NCBI GenBank assembly: GCA_017506865.1
Contig: JAFCMP010000145.1
Span: 102,970-166,969 of the forward strand
Direction of reading: 5' to 3'
Source: Tribonema minus
Lineage: Eukaryota; Sar; Xanthophyceae; Tribonematales; Tribonemataceae
DNA length: 64,000 bases
The translations under genes were made by a program, and so were the position numbers. Of the stretch, positions 37,986 to 49,406 are shown piece by piece. Within the stretch, counting starts at the first letter, position 1. Each line of letters begins with the position of its first letter. The notes under the pieces were generated by a model. It saw nothing but the letters and a program-made list of their open reading frames with translations. It ran no database searches and was not told the origin of the DNA.

Positions 37986-40900
37986 GGTGTTTATGTCAAC
38001 GGCGCTCTGCACGTCTGCGGCTTACAACGTCTGCTATGGAGTACAGATCTCGTGCTCTTCTATCGGCCGACATTATAGTTCACCCAACGCTGCATCTCTG
38101 CCCTACCACTTGGCTTGCGGTACGGTGCCCGAGCTCTGGAATCCGGTGCGCCCCCAGAAGGGCCGACCGGTGAGCCTCAACTGCCCCACGCAGGACGTCT
38201 TGCTGCGTATACGCGAGACTCCATCGCACCCAGCCTGGTAAGCGCCCTGGGCGCACATCTGAGGCAAGGCAGAGAGCAAAGCAAATGGAAGGCGACAGGG
38301 CGTGAGATGACAAAGGCTGCCAAATTGAGCCTTCATTCATAAACGTTGCAGGTGTGCGCCACACGACATTCACAGTGCAACAGATTTGTAATTGACACAC
38401 CAACACACGCCAGAGCATGACGCAATGTGGCACGTCTTTCGTGAACACAAGGCACGTCGACTGTACTCACCTTCCTCATGACCACGTGATCTGGGCCCTC
38501 AATGTCAGGTAACGGCGTTTACAAACAAATCGATTGTGTGATGATGCTGGGGTCAACAACTTGAAATGGCTGGCGCTTACATACTGAATCCCTTATTGAG
38601 CGCGTACGGCGCACAACCGGCAGCTGCATGTCAGGACTACGTTGTACACAAAGCATCAGAATCTCCAGAAGGAGTACACGCAGCATCAAACTTAACGTAC
38701 AGGTATGGCATAGGGACACAGCGCATGCATGCGCCGCGTGGTTTCAGGAGGCGCATCGGATCTGAGTCACCGTGGGTCAAGCCGGCCTTAGGACTCCCGG
38801 ATGCAACGGCGCATTACAATGCAAGTATTACTACTGGTAATTGAGCACATCGATCTCCATTGTCCAAAAACTTGATCTGCAAGAACATACCCAAGGGGGC
38901 GCCTTGAGTAGCGATTCACTGTGACACTTAAAGCATGGGTAGGCGAGATCAAGCATGCAGCAGGTGGCATGCAACATCTTGAAATAGAAGTATTATATAA
39001 GTATGCAACTTCTCAAGAGTTCTCTAAAAGTCAACGGAAAGCGAACGCATGAAAGTTACATCAGAGTTAGTACATGGAGGCGGTGGCTGACTGCCAACCG
39101 TTGTGCAGGAACTACATTGAGAGCAGAAGAATTTGTATATGTGACCTACAGCTATACTCTTCCTATACCATCAGAAAGCGCCGGCGGCCGCAAGGCAAAT
39201 GTCACAACGCAAGACCATCGCTGAAAGCATGTACAGCAAGCAGATTAGTCGTTGAAGCGGCCGTTGCGTCCACAACCAATCATGCAGTGCAGGATGTTCC
39301 AGCCGAATGCTGAGAGCAGACGCGCGTCAAGTAGCACTGTGACAGCTGCGCCAGTACGCACTCCCTCGTCCTGCCAGAGCGCGCTGCACTGCGGAGGACG
39401 AAAGCAGGAGCCTGAAGTATGTATATATGCACGAGATGCCATGCTGCGTATTCTTGCATGCATTGTTGCTCAGCACCCACCCGCCGCCGCTGCGAAGCAC
39501 GATGTGCAGGATGCGTATACTTTTCAGTCAGTGCACATGTGAACCATGTTATTGAGCGCCGCATGCATGCGTGCCGCACAGCGCACGGCGGGCGGCGCGC
39601 TGCAAGGTGATGCTCAACAGCATGAGGCATGTAATGCGTACATTTGGAGCTGCATCAAGCAGGGTGTACATGCGCAGCGCTCACCACTACAGCCTCCCAT
39701 CACAACGGCAGAAGTCCGAGTTGTGACAGAGATACGCGCCGATATGAGGGGGGGGCTGGAGCCGGTGTTTAGTCTGCTCGTGCGGATGCTATCCCATGAC
39801 AGCCTGACTCCTGAGGAGTCATGGCGACACCAGAATTCCTGGTGGCCAGGGCAATGGAAGAATGCGGTAGCGCTCAACATGTTCTAACCCCAACTTCAAT
39901 CCTGACCCCACCCCTACATTTGAGGCTGACACGCAGTCCTATCTTGAGGCGGACCGCCACACGACGATGCATTCGGCTTCCATAGGGTTAGAGTTAGTGC
40001 TAGAGCTAAGTAGGTCCCACACGCATGACGATGGTGCGCGCAGTGCGACCGTTCTGTCAGGGCGACGGGCCCGTGTGGAGGCCCGCCTGCTAACCCTAAC
40101 CCTACCTGTCATGCAGATGTCACCAGTGCTCAGCTGCCTGCCCCGGAACCTCCGCTACAGTACAGACGCTGACAGCCACAATGTATCATACTCAAAGTAT
40201 AGAAGAAGCAATATTGACATCGCGCAAATCACCGTGCAGAGGAACCTGAGCTTGACCCATCACAGCAACAAGTCACACACACGTGCTAGTGTGTAGGAAA
40301 GGAAGTGATATTACAAAGCACAGCAAGCCTGGGCATTCCAGCTCAGGATTGCTAAGTCATCCATGCAAAAGATCTCGAACTGATCTCGAACAGATCTCGA
40401 ACAAACTGCAACGTCAAGTGCACAACTTCAAGTGCAACCTGACTGCTTCAAAACAATGCTCATTTCAACATACTCAAAGTATAGAACTTGGCGGAGGGTC
40501 GTGGTGCTGGCGTCGATGGTACAGCACGCACTCTGACTTTGTTGAGGATGACGACGTTACTACTGTAGTGACGGGGGTGCTTGGGACGCTGCCGATCATC
40601 AACATCTAGCAGCACATTGCGTTGCTCGCAATAATGTCACACTGCTGGTGTCAAACCCTGTTGAATGTGACGCAACATGACGCGCGGTGAACATTCTGCC
40701 GCCGAACAACTACAATGCGTGCTCCGCACCGACGGTGCAGTGGTAACCAAGCATGCCGTCAACTGTCTGCACCTTTCGGCGCCCCAAGCGAAAAAATAAA
40801 CTGCCTAAGTGCAATGCGTACATCGCTTGCACATGGACGTTGCCTTGCGCAGGCAGGACCGCCACAAAAAAAAAAAAAAACTGCATCGATCCACGCGCCC

Positions 40901-41560
40901 TCTTCTACAGCAGCAGCCTCCCCGCCTCTTGCCGGCCCTCCACTGTCAGAGGCGGTGGCGGCAGTGCTCAGAGGCTCAACGGCCGTCCACCAACAGCAGG
41001 GTCACTAGATACTGGTGCACGATTGAGACACTCTGCAACAAGCTTCAAGTCGTCAACGCTGGCGGCAAGCGTGGTACTGGCCAACCGGGCTTTTTTACGC
41101 CCATGGGGCGAATATGTGAACTTCGTTATTGTATGCAGGTGCATACGCCGGCGCCGCATGGCAGTGAAAGTGTCGATGCAATCACAAGGAGTGTTTGCTC
41201 TCAACCGCGCCAAGTATACCTACCCTATGAATGCAGTGCTCAACAGTCAGTTTTTGACAGTGCGCCTGCGCACACATTGTGGCTACACATGCACGATCGA
41301 CATGACGCTGCTGCGCTGCACATCGCGGCAGCGCTCGGTGGCCCCCGCTGCTGCCTTTAAGCCCGTGTACTCGTTGCATGCATGTGCACATGTGCTTGGC
41401 AATTGCCAACTTGTTCCGTCTGATCGCCGCAAACACTTGCTACTGTCCAACAAAAGTGCATCGACACGTGAACTCTCAAATATGGCGCTTCTGTGTTCAG
41501 TGCTTTTGCTTGGAGGGTACCATTGAATTCTGAGGGGCCCAAAACACAACTTGCATGTGC
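37986..41560. other. Mixed stretch with weak ankyrin-like fragments
   Basis: On the minus strand TLAASVDDLKLVAECLNRAP (about 41095-41035) and LLSAFGWNILHCMIGCGRNG (about 39325-39255) resemble single ankyrin units. Neither has two good splice borders. Long ORFs here (for example plus-strand 40753-41526) look like chance or antisense readings. An A15 run lies at about 40865-40880. Confidence 0.3.
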
Positions 41561-41564
41561 ATGT

Positions 41565-41612
41565 TTACGTCATTAGTTCTCGCTTGAGGCGCAAGAAAAC
41601 CATGTGCCATGC
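41565..41612 (-). mobile_element. Possible remnant of an RLE-A 3' end
   Basis: The minus strand reads TTTTCTTGCGCCTCAAGCGA then GAACTAATGACG, resembling the RLE-A 3' hairpin and tail. It is short and diverged. Confidence 0.35.
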
Positions 41613-41689
41613 AATGCACTCTTTCATGTAGCAGTTTTTGCTGTTTCATTCCACGTTCGCCGTCTTCCTTAATTTTGGCATGACTGGTG

Positions 41690-41875
41690 GCGCTTGTGAT
41701 CAGCGCCTGCAGTGCTTGCCCAGCAAGTAGACCAGAAGCTCTTCACGGACACCAAGCGCTCTAGACGCATTCGGCAGCTGACCAGCTGATTGCAGCAGTG
41801 AATATAGCCAAATATAGCCGCTTTCAGATGAGTCGCGGGCTTGTTTTTTTTCTTCATCTGCTGCTGCCATCTTTG
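41690..41875 (-). CDS. Exon-like block encoding a helical segment, unknown protein
   Basis: The minus-strand frame starts at MAAADEEKKQARDSS and runs through YIWLYSLLQSAGQLP to EELLVYLLGKHC. It is open and its paralogue at 36580-36765 supports coding. The frame extends past GKHC only three codons, where the two copies diverge, so a splice site probably lies there. No family was recognised. Confidence 0.4.
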
Positions 41876-42357
41876 TTGATGGTCTCTCTGCGTGTGAATG
41901 GTGACGGTTGTGCTGGCAGATGTGATATTGTGTTTGTTTGCCCGTCGTTTCAATCTGCTGTTTTGCCAGAGTCAGGCCTGCTATTTCAACAAAGCGCATC
42001 TGCCAAATGGTCAGCACACAAAGCTGCAGTAACACAGTGAGCTTGTGCCACGCACACTCAAAGTGTCATGCTATCATGAATTACAGCTTGCTGGTGTGTG
42101 CATGAATGCATGTTCATGCATGATTCTCAATACATGTAGCACAGGTTGCATTGAGCAGTCTGCATGAGTATTTTGCATTCATGATCATGGCGAACCTTGT
42201 CGCTGCAAAAAACTCGTTGTGTTGTGCACACATGTAATTTGCCGGCATGTATGTATCCGCACAGAAATGTGTTCACACTATACTGTAGTACTACTGTAGT
42301 ACCTCAGCATGCTGCAGCTTTGGTGGCGGCAGAGGACAAGCGACGGCTACAGCTGGA

Positions 42358-43975
42358 ATGATGTACACTTCTACGGCCCAGGCATGCACAACACTGCGGC
42401 CGGCAATAATTCATGCCAGTGTGGCAGCAGGGGCCCTGAGGTTCGGTACTGACGAACACGGCGCAGTCACCTGGTTCGCGCAGCACTCATGCGCATTACG
42501 CAAGGACCAGGTCCTGCCGCCAATCATCGAGGCCGTGCGATGCTCTACGCGAGCGCTGACAGCTGATGGCGGCAAAAAATCACGCACAGCTTTGGCCGAG
42601 CAGCTCCACGCATCGTTGCTACGGTGGGCAGCAGATACGACGGCCGCAGCGTTGACGCTCCCCGCTGCGGCGCAAGCGATCTACGCTGCAACTGCCGTCA
42701 CGGAGACGGTGACCACTGAGCCAGCCCCACACGCACACGGCAGTGCGCCTGGCGCCGAGGCGGCCGCTGCGGCGGCGACCGTACCTGGCCCTCAAGCCGC
42801 TGCCGCGGCTGCCTCTTCCACGCCCGCTCAAACACAAACTAGCGCGGAAGAAAGCAACTGCCGCGGCGGGCAGGAGGAGGACGACGACGACTGGGAGGCC
42901 TATGCTGACGAGATCTGCAGGAAGGTAGTGCCCCGCCGCCGGTGCGGTCACTTCATGCACGGACTACAGGCCGGCCTTTCAAATGTTCTTCGACGTCAAT
43001 ACGAGGATTGCCTGGTGAAGGACCTAGAGGCTGCCTCGGCTAGTGCCGTGGGCAAGCCGACGCAGGCTGCACCTATTGGTGACTCGCGTGCCACCAGCCG
43101 CCGCCGTCAGCAGGCTAGCGCGCGGGTCATGGCGCAGCTGCGCAGCCAGCGTGCGTCCGGGGCCATGGCGTGGATGAGCGTGCCACCCACTGCCAATGAC
43201 CGCCCGGGTGCGGCGCTCATGTCCAGTATGGCAGCAGCCACGATGATTTTGGCTACCATCTTCATAGACGGGTGGGGTATACAGGGCGAGGTGTGCCCAC
43301 GGCGGTGCAGTGACGTGAGCCCCACCTCCACGCATGCAATCAGCTGCCCCAGCCAGCACATACGGGGGCACAACGCGACACACACTGCCCAAAAGCGGTG
43401 CCTCCAGCGCATCTTGAGACAGCACCATGTCTCTATTGTCCGCAATGAGGACGCTTGCTTCTTCAAGGTACCGGGGTATTGGGCGGACACAGTCATTGAC
43501 CCAGGGTGTCTGCACTTTAGCAGTGCATACCGCAACAAGGGAATAGTGCTAGATACAAGTGTGCGCGCGCCCACAGCGAGCTGGTACCTGACAGGCAAAA
43601 CAAATGCCTCGAACACGGACGGCTATGCTGCTGGGGTGGGGGAGGACGCGCAGGTCAAGCACCACACCGGCACCTTGACGCCATCTTGGGCCTTTGCGCC
43701 ATTCGTGCAGGAGTCGTACGGACGGCTGGGCAAGCAGACAAGACTTTTTGTCGAGGAGCTGGCAATGCACTCAGCACTGTGCTCAGGGGGGGGGGAAGGC
43801 AGATGTGTTACGCAAGGCCGGGTTAGCTAAGCGTCAGATCCTCATTGAGCTGAGCATATCGCTGGCGCGGGAGTTGGCAGAGCGCGTCATGGCGTACACA
43901 CGCGGAGCGCGAATGCTGGGCTGCCAGTGTGTTGCAGCGCCGGTATCCAAGCTCCTAGGGCACAGCGCAGACTAG
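42358..43975 (+). pseudogene. RLE-C nuclease region, frameshifted at a G10 run
   Basis: The first frame (42358-43830) encodes an alanine-rich linker, a cysteine/histidine-containing segment (CPRRCSDVSPTSTHAISC), then GIVLDTSVRAPTA with the endonuclease aspartate, a VKHH segment, and PFVQESYGRLGKQT. This resembles the restriction-like endonuclease of R2-type elements. At ten consecutive G (43786-43795) the frame is lost. It resumes in another frame and continues through LARELAERVMAYTRGARMLG to KLLGHSAD and a stop at 43973-43975. Either the copy is dead or the homopolymer length is a sequencing error. The reverse transcriptase is absent because of 5' truncation. Confidence 0.75.
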
Positions 43976-44053
43976 GCTGCTGCGTTGACGCAAGCTTTTC
44001 GATTGCATAGGCAACCCGGCCTCCCTTGGGCCGTTATAAATACAAGTCCATAT
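42372..44053 (+). mobile_element. RLE-C retrotransposon, 5'-truncated copy
   Basis: It starts abruptly within the region between reverse transcriptase and nuclease (the counterpart of about 62990 in the copy at the window end). It runs through the stop at 43975 to a 3' end that matches the short copy at 25333-25522, with a GGCC-TCCCTT-GGGCC type hairpin near 44015-44033. GTACA lies on both flanks (42363-42367 and 44054-44058), but a longer duplication is not evident. Confidence 0.8.
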
Positions 44054-44580
44054 GTACATCGGGGCCCTCTAGCTGGGCTATATGCAACACACGCAGCAAC
44101 GCTAAGCCGACCGCTCAGCTGCTGCAGTTGCCGTCTTGATTCTTCAAGTCTTCACACAGCCGCAGGACTGGATCTCGTACTTCAACTTCAAGCACACGCA
44201 TCCTGCGGGTGAGTGGCGAGTACTCTATTCACAACGGCCTAGCCTGCACATCTGAAACTGTCAAAGAAAGAAGAGTCTACCACGACAAGGCCAACTCGTT
44301 GTTGAGGTCATGGCCATACACGTTTTGAAGTAAAACTGGGCTGGGATCTGGAATACCAACCTGATTCCAAGTAAACTTTGAGGTACTCCATCAGGTACTG
44401 TATGCACACGCAGCGGGTGGGGGTACCTACATACCTGAACGGTCAAATCGGGGTCCTTGTACAGGGTGCGTGATTGGTAGGGCTAGAGTTTGAAATCCCT
44501 GCCTAGATCTACACATTCGATGAAGAGTAGCAAGTAGTACTCAATTCACGCAAAGATCAGGGGGGGAGGTGCCTACGTAC
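44054..44580 (-). repeat. Spacer with a donor-side echo of the exon at 44581
   Basis: At 44430-44470 a copy of the exon end and donor (encoding YKDPDLTVQ then GTATGTAGG) lies downstream, on the minus strand, of the exon ending at 44581. No other gene was seen. Confidence 0.5.
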
Positions 44581-44639
44581 CTGAATGGTCAGATCGGGGT
44601 CCTCGTACATGGCGGTTTGCGGCACGCGCTGCGACGCGG
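44581..44639 (-). CDS. Isolated exon, unknown protein
   Basis: Fifty-nine bases between GGACGCAG and GTACGTAGG encode SQRVPQTAMYEDPDLTIQ and end in phase 0. Support is the good donor and the echo at 44430. CCCTAA repeats follow at once upstream (44657-44706). Partner exons were not identified. Confidence 0.4.
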
Positions 44640-44656
44640 CTGCGTCCGTGAGGGTT

Positions 44657-44706
44657 CCTAACCCTAACCCTAACCCTAACTCTAACCCTAAACCCTAAAC
44701 CTAACC
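44657..44706 (-). repeat. Interstitial telomere-type repeat (CCCTAA)
   Basis: About eight CCCTAA units, the last ones degenerate, directly next to the exon at 44581-44639. Confidence 0.85.
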
Positions 44707-46480
44707 GTAAGGTGATGAGGTCCCTGTGGCTGGGTGCGCGGCACCCAATGGAGATGGTCGTGCACTCCTGATAGTTTTAGGGCTAGGGTTCGGACCGGAG
44801 CGCTGACTGCAAGTGCCTGTGGGGAAGCGCCTATGGTAGCTGTCCTGGGGGCGCTGCTATCGCGCACTCAGTGTGACGCTGACGAACACATGGCTGCTAG
44901 AGGTCAGAAACGGAACAGAACCGAAACGGAAAACAGATGAAAAATGTCAACGGGCATCTGGTCATGTGCACCATGTGCGTACTACTCATACAGTCTGTTG
45001 GACACAAACGGGTACATCAGTGAACTCATGATCAAGTCAAGATGTGCGGCAGTGGCGCACTGTTGCGATTATACTGCGCCGTGCATGTCTGCAACCTCGT
45101 GCTTGAGAAGATCACCGCTATCAGACTTTGCGCAGAGCAACGCCCGCCCCAAACTATATATGATACCAAGCCGCTTCCATGAAATCTCCTGTGCACATGC
45201 TTGAACATGACGCAATGCAGGCTTGCGCGGAAATAGCAAGAAGCTAGATCATGCCCTATTTTGTAAGCCTGCCGCACTAGCCTGCATTTGATGTGAGCGT
45301 CGTGCGGCTATAGATATATCAAAGGTTTCGGCAAACTTAGCACAAAATGGAGCCAAAAACCAGGAACCAGCAGGGGGCGCAGAGGAGGGGGAAGGCGATA
45401 AGTTTGGGCGTATAGGTCACACGCAGCACAGTCTCAGCCGGAGGCAGACATGCAGCAATCAGCAGACCAACGTGGCCCCAAGGTGGCATGTGGGGCTTGC
45501 AGCTGCTAACCCAGGCAGAGATCGATTTGCAAATGTGAGGATGGTTTTCCCCCCACCACATCTGTCAGTTTCTCAGCTGTCTGTTGCACTTGTGATGCTC
45601 CACAGTGCTCATGCAGCATCGATTCTGTGTGCCTTGCATCGCATTCCGTCGACCAGCCCCCGGCTAGTTTCTCTCTATATATATGGAATAATTTTTGTGA
45701 CCACCGTGGCATATGGTGTGCTAGTCATAAAGCCCCCCAGTATAGGTTGAGGGCTGGCACGGTACTGTGGCAGGTGTGAGGCTCCGGATCAGCCTCTTCA
45801 AAGTGCACCAAGCCATAAGTTGCTCAGCAACAACGAGAGCAGAGCACTCATGAAGAGGGTGGCGACCAGAGAAAGCACTTCAGCTGCTGGTCTACTCACG
45901 TTCAGATGTGCGACTTTATTATAAATTAGGTGCTGGGTGTGTGTGGGGGGAAACGACAGTTCCGCCATCAACATCGACAATGACCATGGGGTGTACCTGC
46001 CAGTGGAAGCACACGCCCACGTCAACCACGCTTTGTGAGGCCAAACGACGATATGCGTGCTCAATTGGCTACGCAGTCAAATGCCTCTGTGATCACTGCT
46101 GCTGCCACTGCATGCACGGCCATCTTTGCCCAATACTTTACCTCGAATGCCCAACGACTGCATAGCGGCTTTACTCCAACAGCACATGGACAGTGCAGTG
46201 CGAGCAGCAGATGCCTGCCTTCGCTGTCACCGAGTCACGCTTTGAGTCACGGGTGCTGCCGTGACTGCCAGAACGACACATTACAACCTCATGGAACATC
46301 GGACAGTGTGTGTCACATCAGCTCGCACACGTGCGCGTGGGAGTAGCCCAAGAGTGCGCAGTTAGCAGTACAGCCCTGACACGCATGCCGATCGTCGCCT
46401 GCTGCTGCGCACATGCACATCGGTGAGAATCCGGTAGGGACGTCTCACTGCACAACCTGACGTAGCATCAGCAACCCCTC
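44707..46480. other. No supported gene
   Basis: ORFs are short and unremarkable. A possible tiny plus-strand exon (CTTGCAG, then LLTQAEIDLQ, then GTGAGG) is at about 45499-45535. It may also be the 3' flank of the minus-strand gene ending at 46916. Confidence 0.35.
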
Positions 46481-46499
46481 GCCACAGTCGAATGCGCGT

Positions 46500-46534
46500 G
46501 GCGCGGCGCTGCTGCTGCTGCTGCTGCCGCCGCC

Positions 46535-46597
<63 letters not shown>

Positions 46598-46634
46598 CTG
46601 CTGCTGCTGCTGCTGCTGCTGCCGCCGCCGCCGC

Positions 46635-46669
<35 letters not shown>

Positions 46670-46690
46670 CTGCTGCTGCTGGCTCCGCTT
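46500..46690. repeat. CTG/CAG trinucleotide microsatellite
   Basis: Long interrupted runs of CTG and CCG triplets. They create artificial poly-Gln, poly-Ser and poly-Ala frames on the minus strand beyond the stop at 46916. Confidence 0.9.
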
Positions 46691-46915
46691 GTGCGCATAC
46701 ACAGTGGTATGACCGCATGTGTGCCGGTGGCACAGGACCAGCGCATAAGAGCCGCTCCTGCAGCAGCGGCATATGACTGAATGCGGCGACATTTCCGATG
46801 CTGCTGCCGCTGCCTGCGCTCACTGCCGCTGCTGCGCGTACGCCGCCACTTGGGCAGCATAGCAGAGAGTGCATCGGCAGGGGCAGCGATGGCGGCAGCG
46901 GCGGGCGGCGCCTTG

Positions 46916-48607
46916 CTACGCAAAGCAGGCATCGGCCATGATCAGCAAGTCTTCGGAGTCGAGTTCCTCCGCGAGCTGCGCAAGCAGATCCTCGTCGACT
47001 TCGATGTCATCGCCATCGAGGCCGAGACTCACAGTTGAAGTTCTTGCCACGGTGGGGGCGCCGTAAGGACCGCAGCACGCGCTGCAGCTGCAGCAGCTGC
47101 TGCTGTGGGAGGTGCCGTTGATGCCGCTGTAACTGCCGCTGTAACTGCCGCTGTAACTGTCGCTTTCACCCCCGCACACGCTGCCAGCAGCTGAGCCGTG
47201 ATATGAGCTGTTCGCGCTGCCGCGAGAAGAGCCCCCAGTGGAGGCAGCGGCAGCGTCGTCCTTGCGCCCAAAGATATCAACTTTGAACCCACTGCAGTTG
47301 CTTGTGCGGTCGTCTTTGACTAGGGCAGGCACCGCGCCTGTCGCGGCAGCGGCAAAGGCATCATGCGAACCGCCGTCACCGCTGCCGCTGATGCAGTCGT
47401 CGCCGCTGATGCGGCCGAGGCCTTCTTGGTGCGTCAGCGCTGGCGGATTGTGCATGTAGGGGAAGTGATGCTCCAAATCGCCCGTGTCCGCCGTGGCGTC
47501 AAAGCTGCCAACCCTCGGGTACAATGCCGCGTGGTTTAGCGGAAGCTGCTGCTGCTGCTGCTGCAGCAGCTGCTGCTGCTGCAGCAGCTGCTGCTGCAGC
47601 AGCTGCTGCTGCTGCAGCAGCTGCTGCTGCTGCAGCAACTGCTGCTGCTGCTGCCAAGTGCCATAGGGTGCAGCAGCAGTGAGAAGCACTGGTGCTGCCG
47701 CTGCTGCCGTAAGTGCTGCTCCAGTGCAAGGGTGCGAGTGGTGGTGGAAATGAACCCTTGCGGGATCCGCACCGCTGCCGTTGCTCAGCACTGCCAATGG
47801 TGAGCACTGCTGCTGGCGCTGTTGAGGTTCAAACAAGTCGTCTCCGTTTCCGCTGTGACCGCTGTGCTCTGCTACTGCCTCGCATGCCCGCTGCTGTTGC
47901 TGCTCTCCGAATGCGCCATCAGGGCGCTGGGCGCTGCTGCCACGGTGCACCGCTGCAGCTGCTGCAGCTGAGGAGCACCTGTAATCCCGCACCTGCTGCT
48001 GCTGCGGCTGTTGCGGCAGCAACGACGGCAGCGTGAGCAGCGGCGGCGGCTGCAGACGCAGCTGCAGCTGCGGCCCCTGCTGCGGCTGCTGCTGCTGCAA
48101 CCCTTGCGATGGCTGCTGCTGCTCCTGTGGCGGCGGCGGCTGCGGCAGCAAGAGCAGCGGCGGTTGCAGCAGACTCAGGTGCAGCCGCGGCCCCTGCTGC
48201 GGCTGCTGCTGCTGATGCTGCGACACTTGCCACGACTGCTGCTGCTGCTGCTGCGGCGGCGGCGGCGGCACGTTGTCGCTGCACCGCACACCCACCGCCG
48301 CCAGATTGATGGGCCCGCCCGTGGGCGCCGCATCAACATCTTTGTCTTCATCAACGGTCGCTTCATCTGCCGCCGCCGCTGCTGCCGCGGTGCGCTGCTG
48401 CTGCCGCCGCCGCCGCGCCGGTTGTAGAGCTTGAGGTGCATGGCGCGGACGAGGCTCACGTACATCGGGGCGGGCGGCGAGGAGAGGTCGATGGCGTCGA
48501 CTTGCGCGCGGGGCACATGCAGCAGCGTGCAGCGCGTGAAGACGGACGCGGCGCCGCGCGAGACGTTGTCCGCCATGACGCGCGCCGTGGCGGCGCAACA
48601 AAAGTGG
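46916..48607 (-). CDS. Gln/Ala-rich C-terminal exon of a large minus-strand gene (apparent frameshift)
   Basis: The exon opens after CGCTGCAG at 48607. Its first frame reads VMADNVSRGAASVFTRCTLL to MYVSLVRAMHLKLYNRR. Near 48,420-48,380, inside GGC/CAG triplets, the sensible frame changes to DEATVDEDKDVDAAPTGGPI. It then runs for about 480 codons through poly-Gln, poly-Pro and poly-Ala tracts, a Ser/Gly/Tyr-rich block (YSGSYSGSYSG) and an acidic tail ending EELDSEDLLIMADACFA. A slip of one or two bases in the triplet run (assembly error or real mutation) explains the switch; no GT-AG intron fits. Phase at 48607 matches the exon ending at 57646. Composition is that of a disordered regulatory protein, and no domain was recognised. 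Confidence 0.55.
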   Translation of the reverse strand, partial: PLLLRRHGARHGGQRLARRRVRLHALHAAACAPRASRRHRPLLAARPDVREPRPRHAPQALQPARRRRQQQRTAAAAAAADEATVDEDKDVDAAPTGGPINLAAVGVRCSDNVPPPPPQQQQQQSWQVSQHQQQQPQQGPRLHLSLLQPPLLLLPQPPPPQEQQQPSQGLQQQQPQQGPQLQLRLQPPPLLTLPSLLPQQPQQQQVRDYRCSSAAAAAAVHRGSSAQRPDGAFGEQQQQRACEAVAEHSGHSGNGDDLFEPQQRQQQCSPLAVLSNGSGADPARVHFHHHSHPCTGAALTAAAAAPVLLTAAAPYGTWQQQQQLLQQQQLLQQQQLLQQQLLQQQQLLQQQQQQLPLNHAALYPRVGSFDATADTGDLEHHFPYMHNPPALTHQEGLGRISGDDCISGSGDGGSHDAFAAAATGAVPALVKDDRTSNCSGFKVDIFGRKDDAAAASTGGSSRGSANSSYHGSAAGSVCGGESDSYSGSYSGSYSGINGTSHSSSCCSCSACCGPYGAPTVARTSTVSLGLDGDDIEVDEDLLAQLAEELDSEDLLIMADACFA

Positions 48608-48633
48608 CTGCAGCGCGGGCGGATGGTGGTGGC

Positions 48634-48990
48634 AGTTAGGGTTAGGGATAGGGCCAGTCCGAGGTCGAAGTTAGAGTCGGGGTTAGGGTTAGCGCGGGGG
48701 GATGGTTTAGTTAGGTTAGGGTTAGGGCCAGTTCGCGGTCGAAGTTAGAGTTGGGTTAGGGTTAGCGCCGTGGCGGCGCAGCGGAAGTGGCTGCGGCGCG
48801 GAGGCAAACAAGTAGGGTTAGAATACATACCAACTTGAAGTTAGGGTTCAGGCCTCTTGTAGGCGAGGGACCCTTCAGGGCGCGAGCCTTCTTGAATCAT
48901 GGCGTGCGCAAGTCTCCGCACTACTGATGCATTTGGGCGTGCTGATTTTTGCAAGCTGGGTATGCATACATGCGCATCGCTACAACCGTT
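48634..48990. repeat. TTAGGG-type repeats and an acceptor-side echo
   Basis: TTAGGG variants fill 48634-48763. At about 48760-48800 lies a copy of the acceptor and exon start of the exon at 48607 (minus-strand CACTTCCGCTGCGCCGCCAC). This is upstream in transcription order, as the echo rule predicts. Confidence 0.6.
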
Positions 48991-49406
48991 CACCAATCAG
49001 CGCGCTGGGGTCTAGTTGCCGCTCCCGCCGGGAACACCCAGGGAAGCTGCGAGCTTATTCTGGCGCTGGCTCTCCAGCTCGCGAGGTGTTGCTGCACATG
49101 TGGCGCTGACTGCATGCAGCGTTTTGGCACTCGGCATGTATCGCATAGCAGTCTCAAGCCTGCGGCCACGCTTCGTGGCCTGCAGAGCTCTCGAGGGCTC
49201 AAGCCTCTACTATCTTCTACTTCAAAGCCGTTTCGCGTCAACTTCAAACAAAACGTTTCTGGGTGGATTTTGCTGGCGCCACGTTGGTGACTCCCACCCT
49301 GTGTGCCTGCTGTTCAGCCAACGCTCGGCACCCTCCACGAGGGGCAGCCGCCACCGTGTCCCAGGGGCGGGGCAGGGCCCGCCCCATTTCAACTTCAAGT
49401 CGTTTC

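Noticed and set aside
40753-41526. A 257-codon plus-strand open frame
   Set aside because: No recognisable domain; it crosses better ankyrin-like readings on the other strand and includes a poly-A run.
46468-46932. Poly-Ser/Gln/Ala frames on the minus strand
   Set aside because: Produced by a CTG/CCG microsatellite and located past the stop of the Gln-rich exon.
49263-49406. ORF1 of RLE-B starting at 49263
   Set aside because: The codon there is GTG; in a eukaryote the first ATG at 49407 is the better start.
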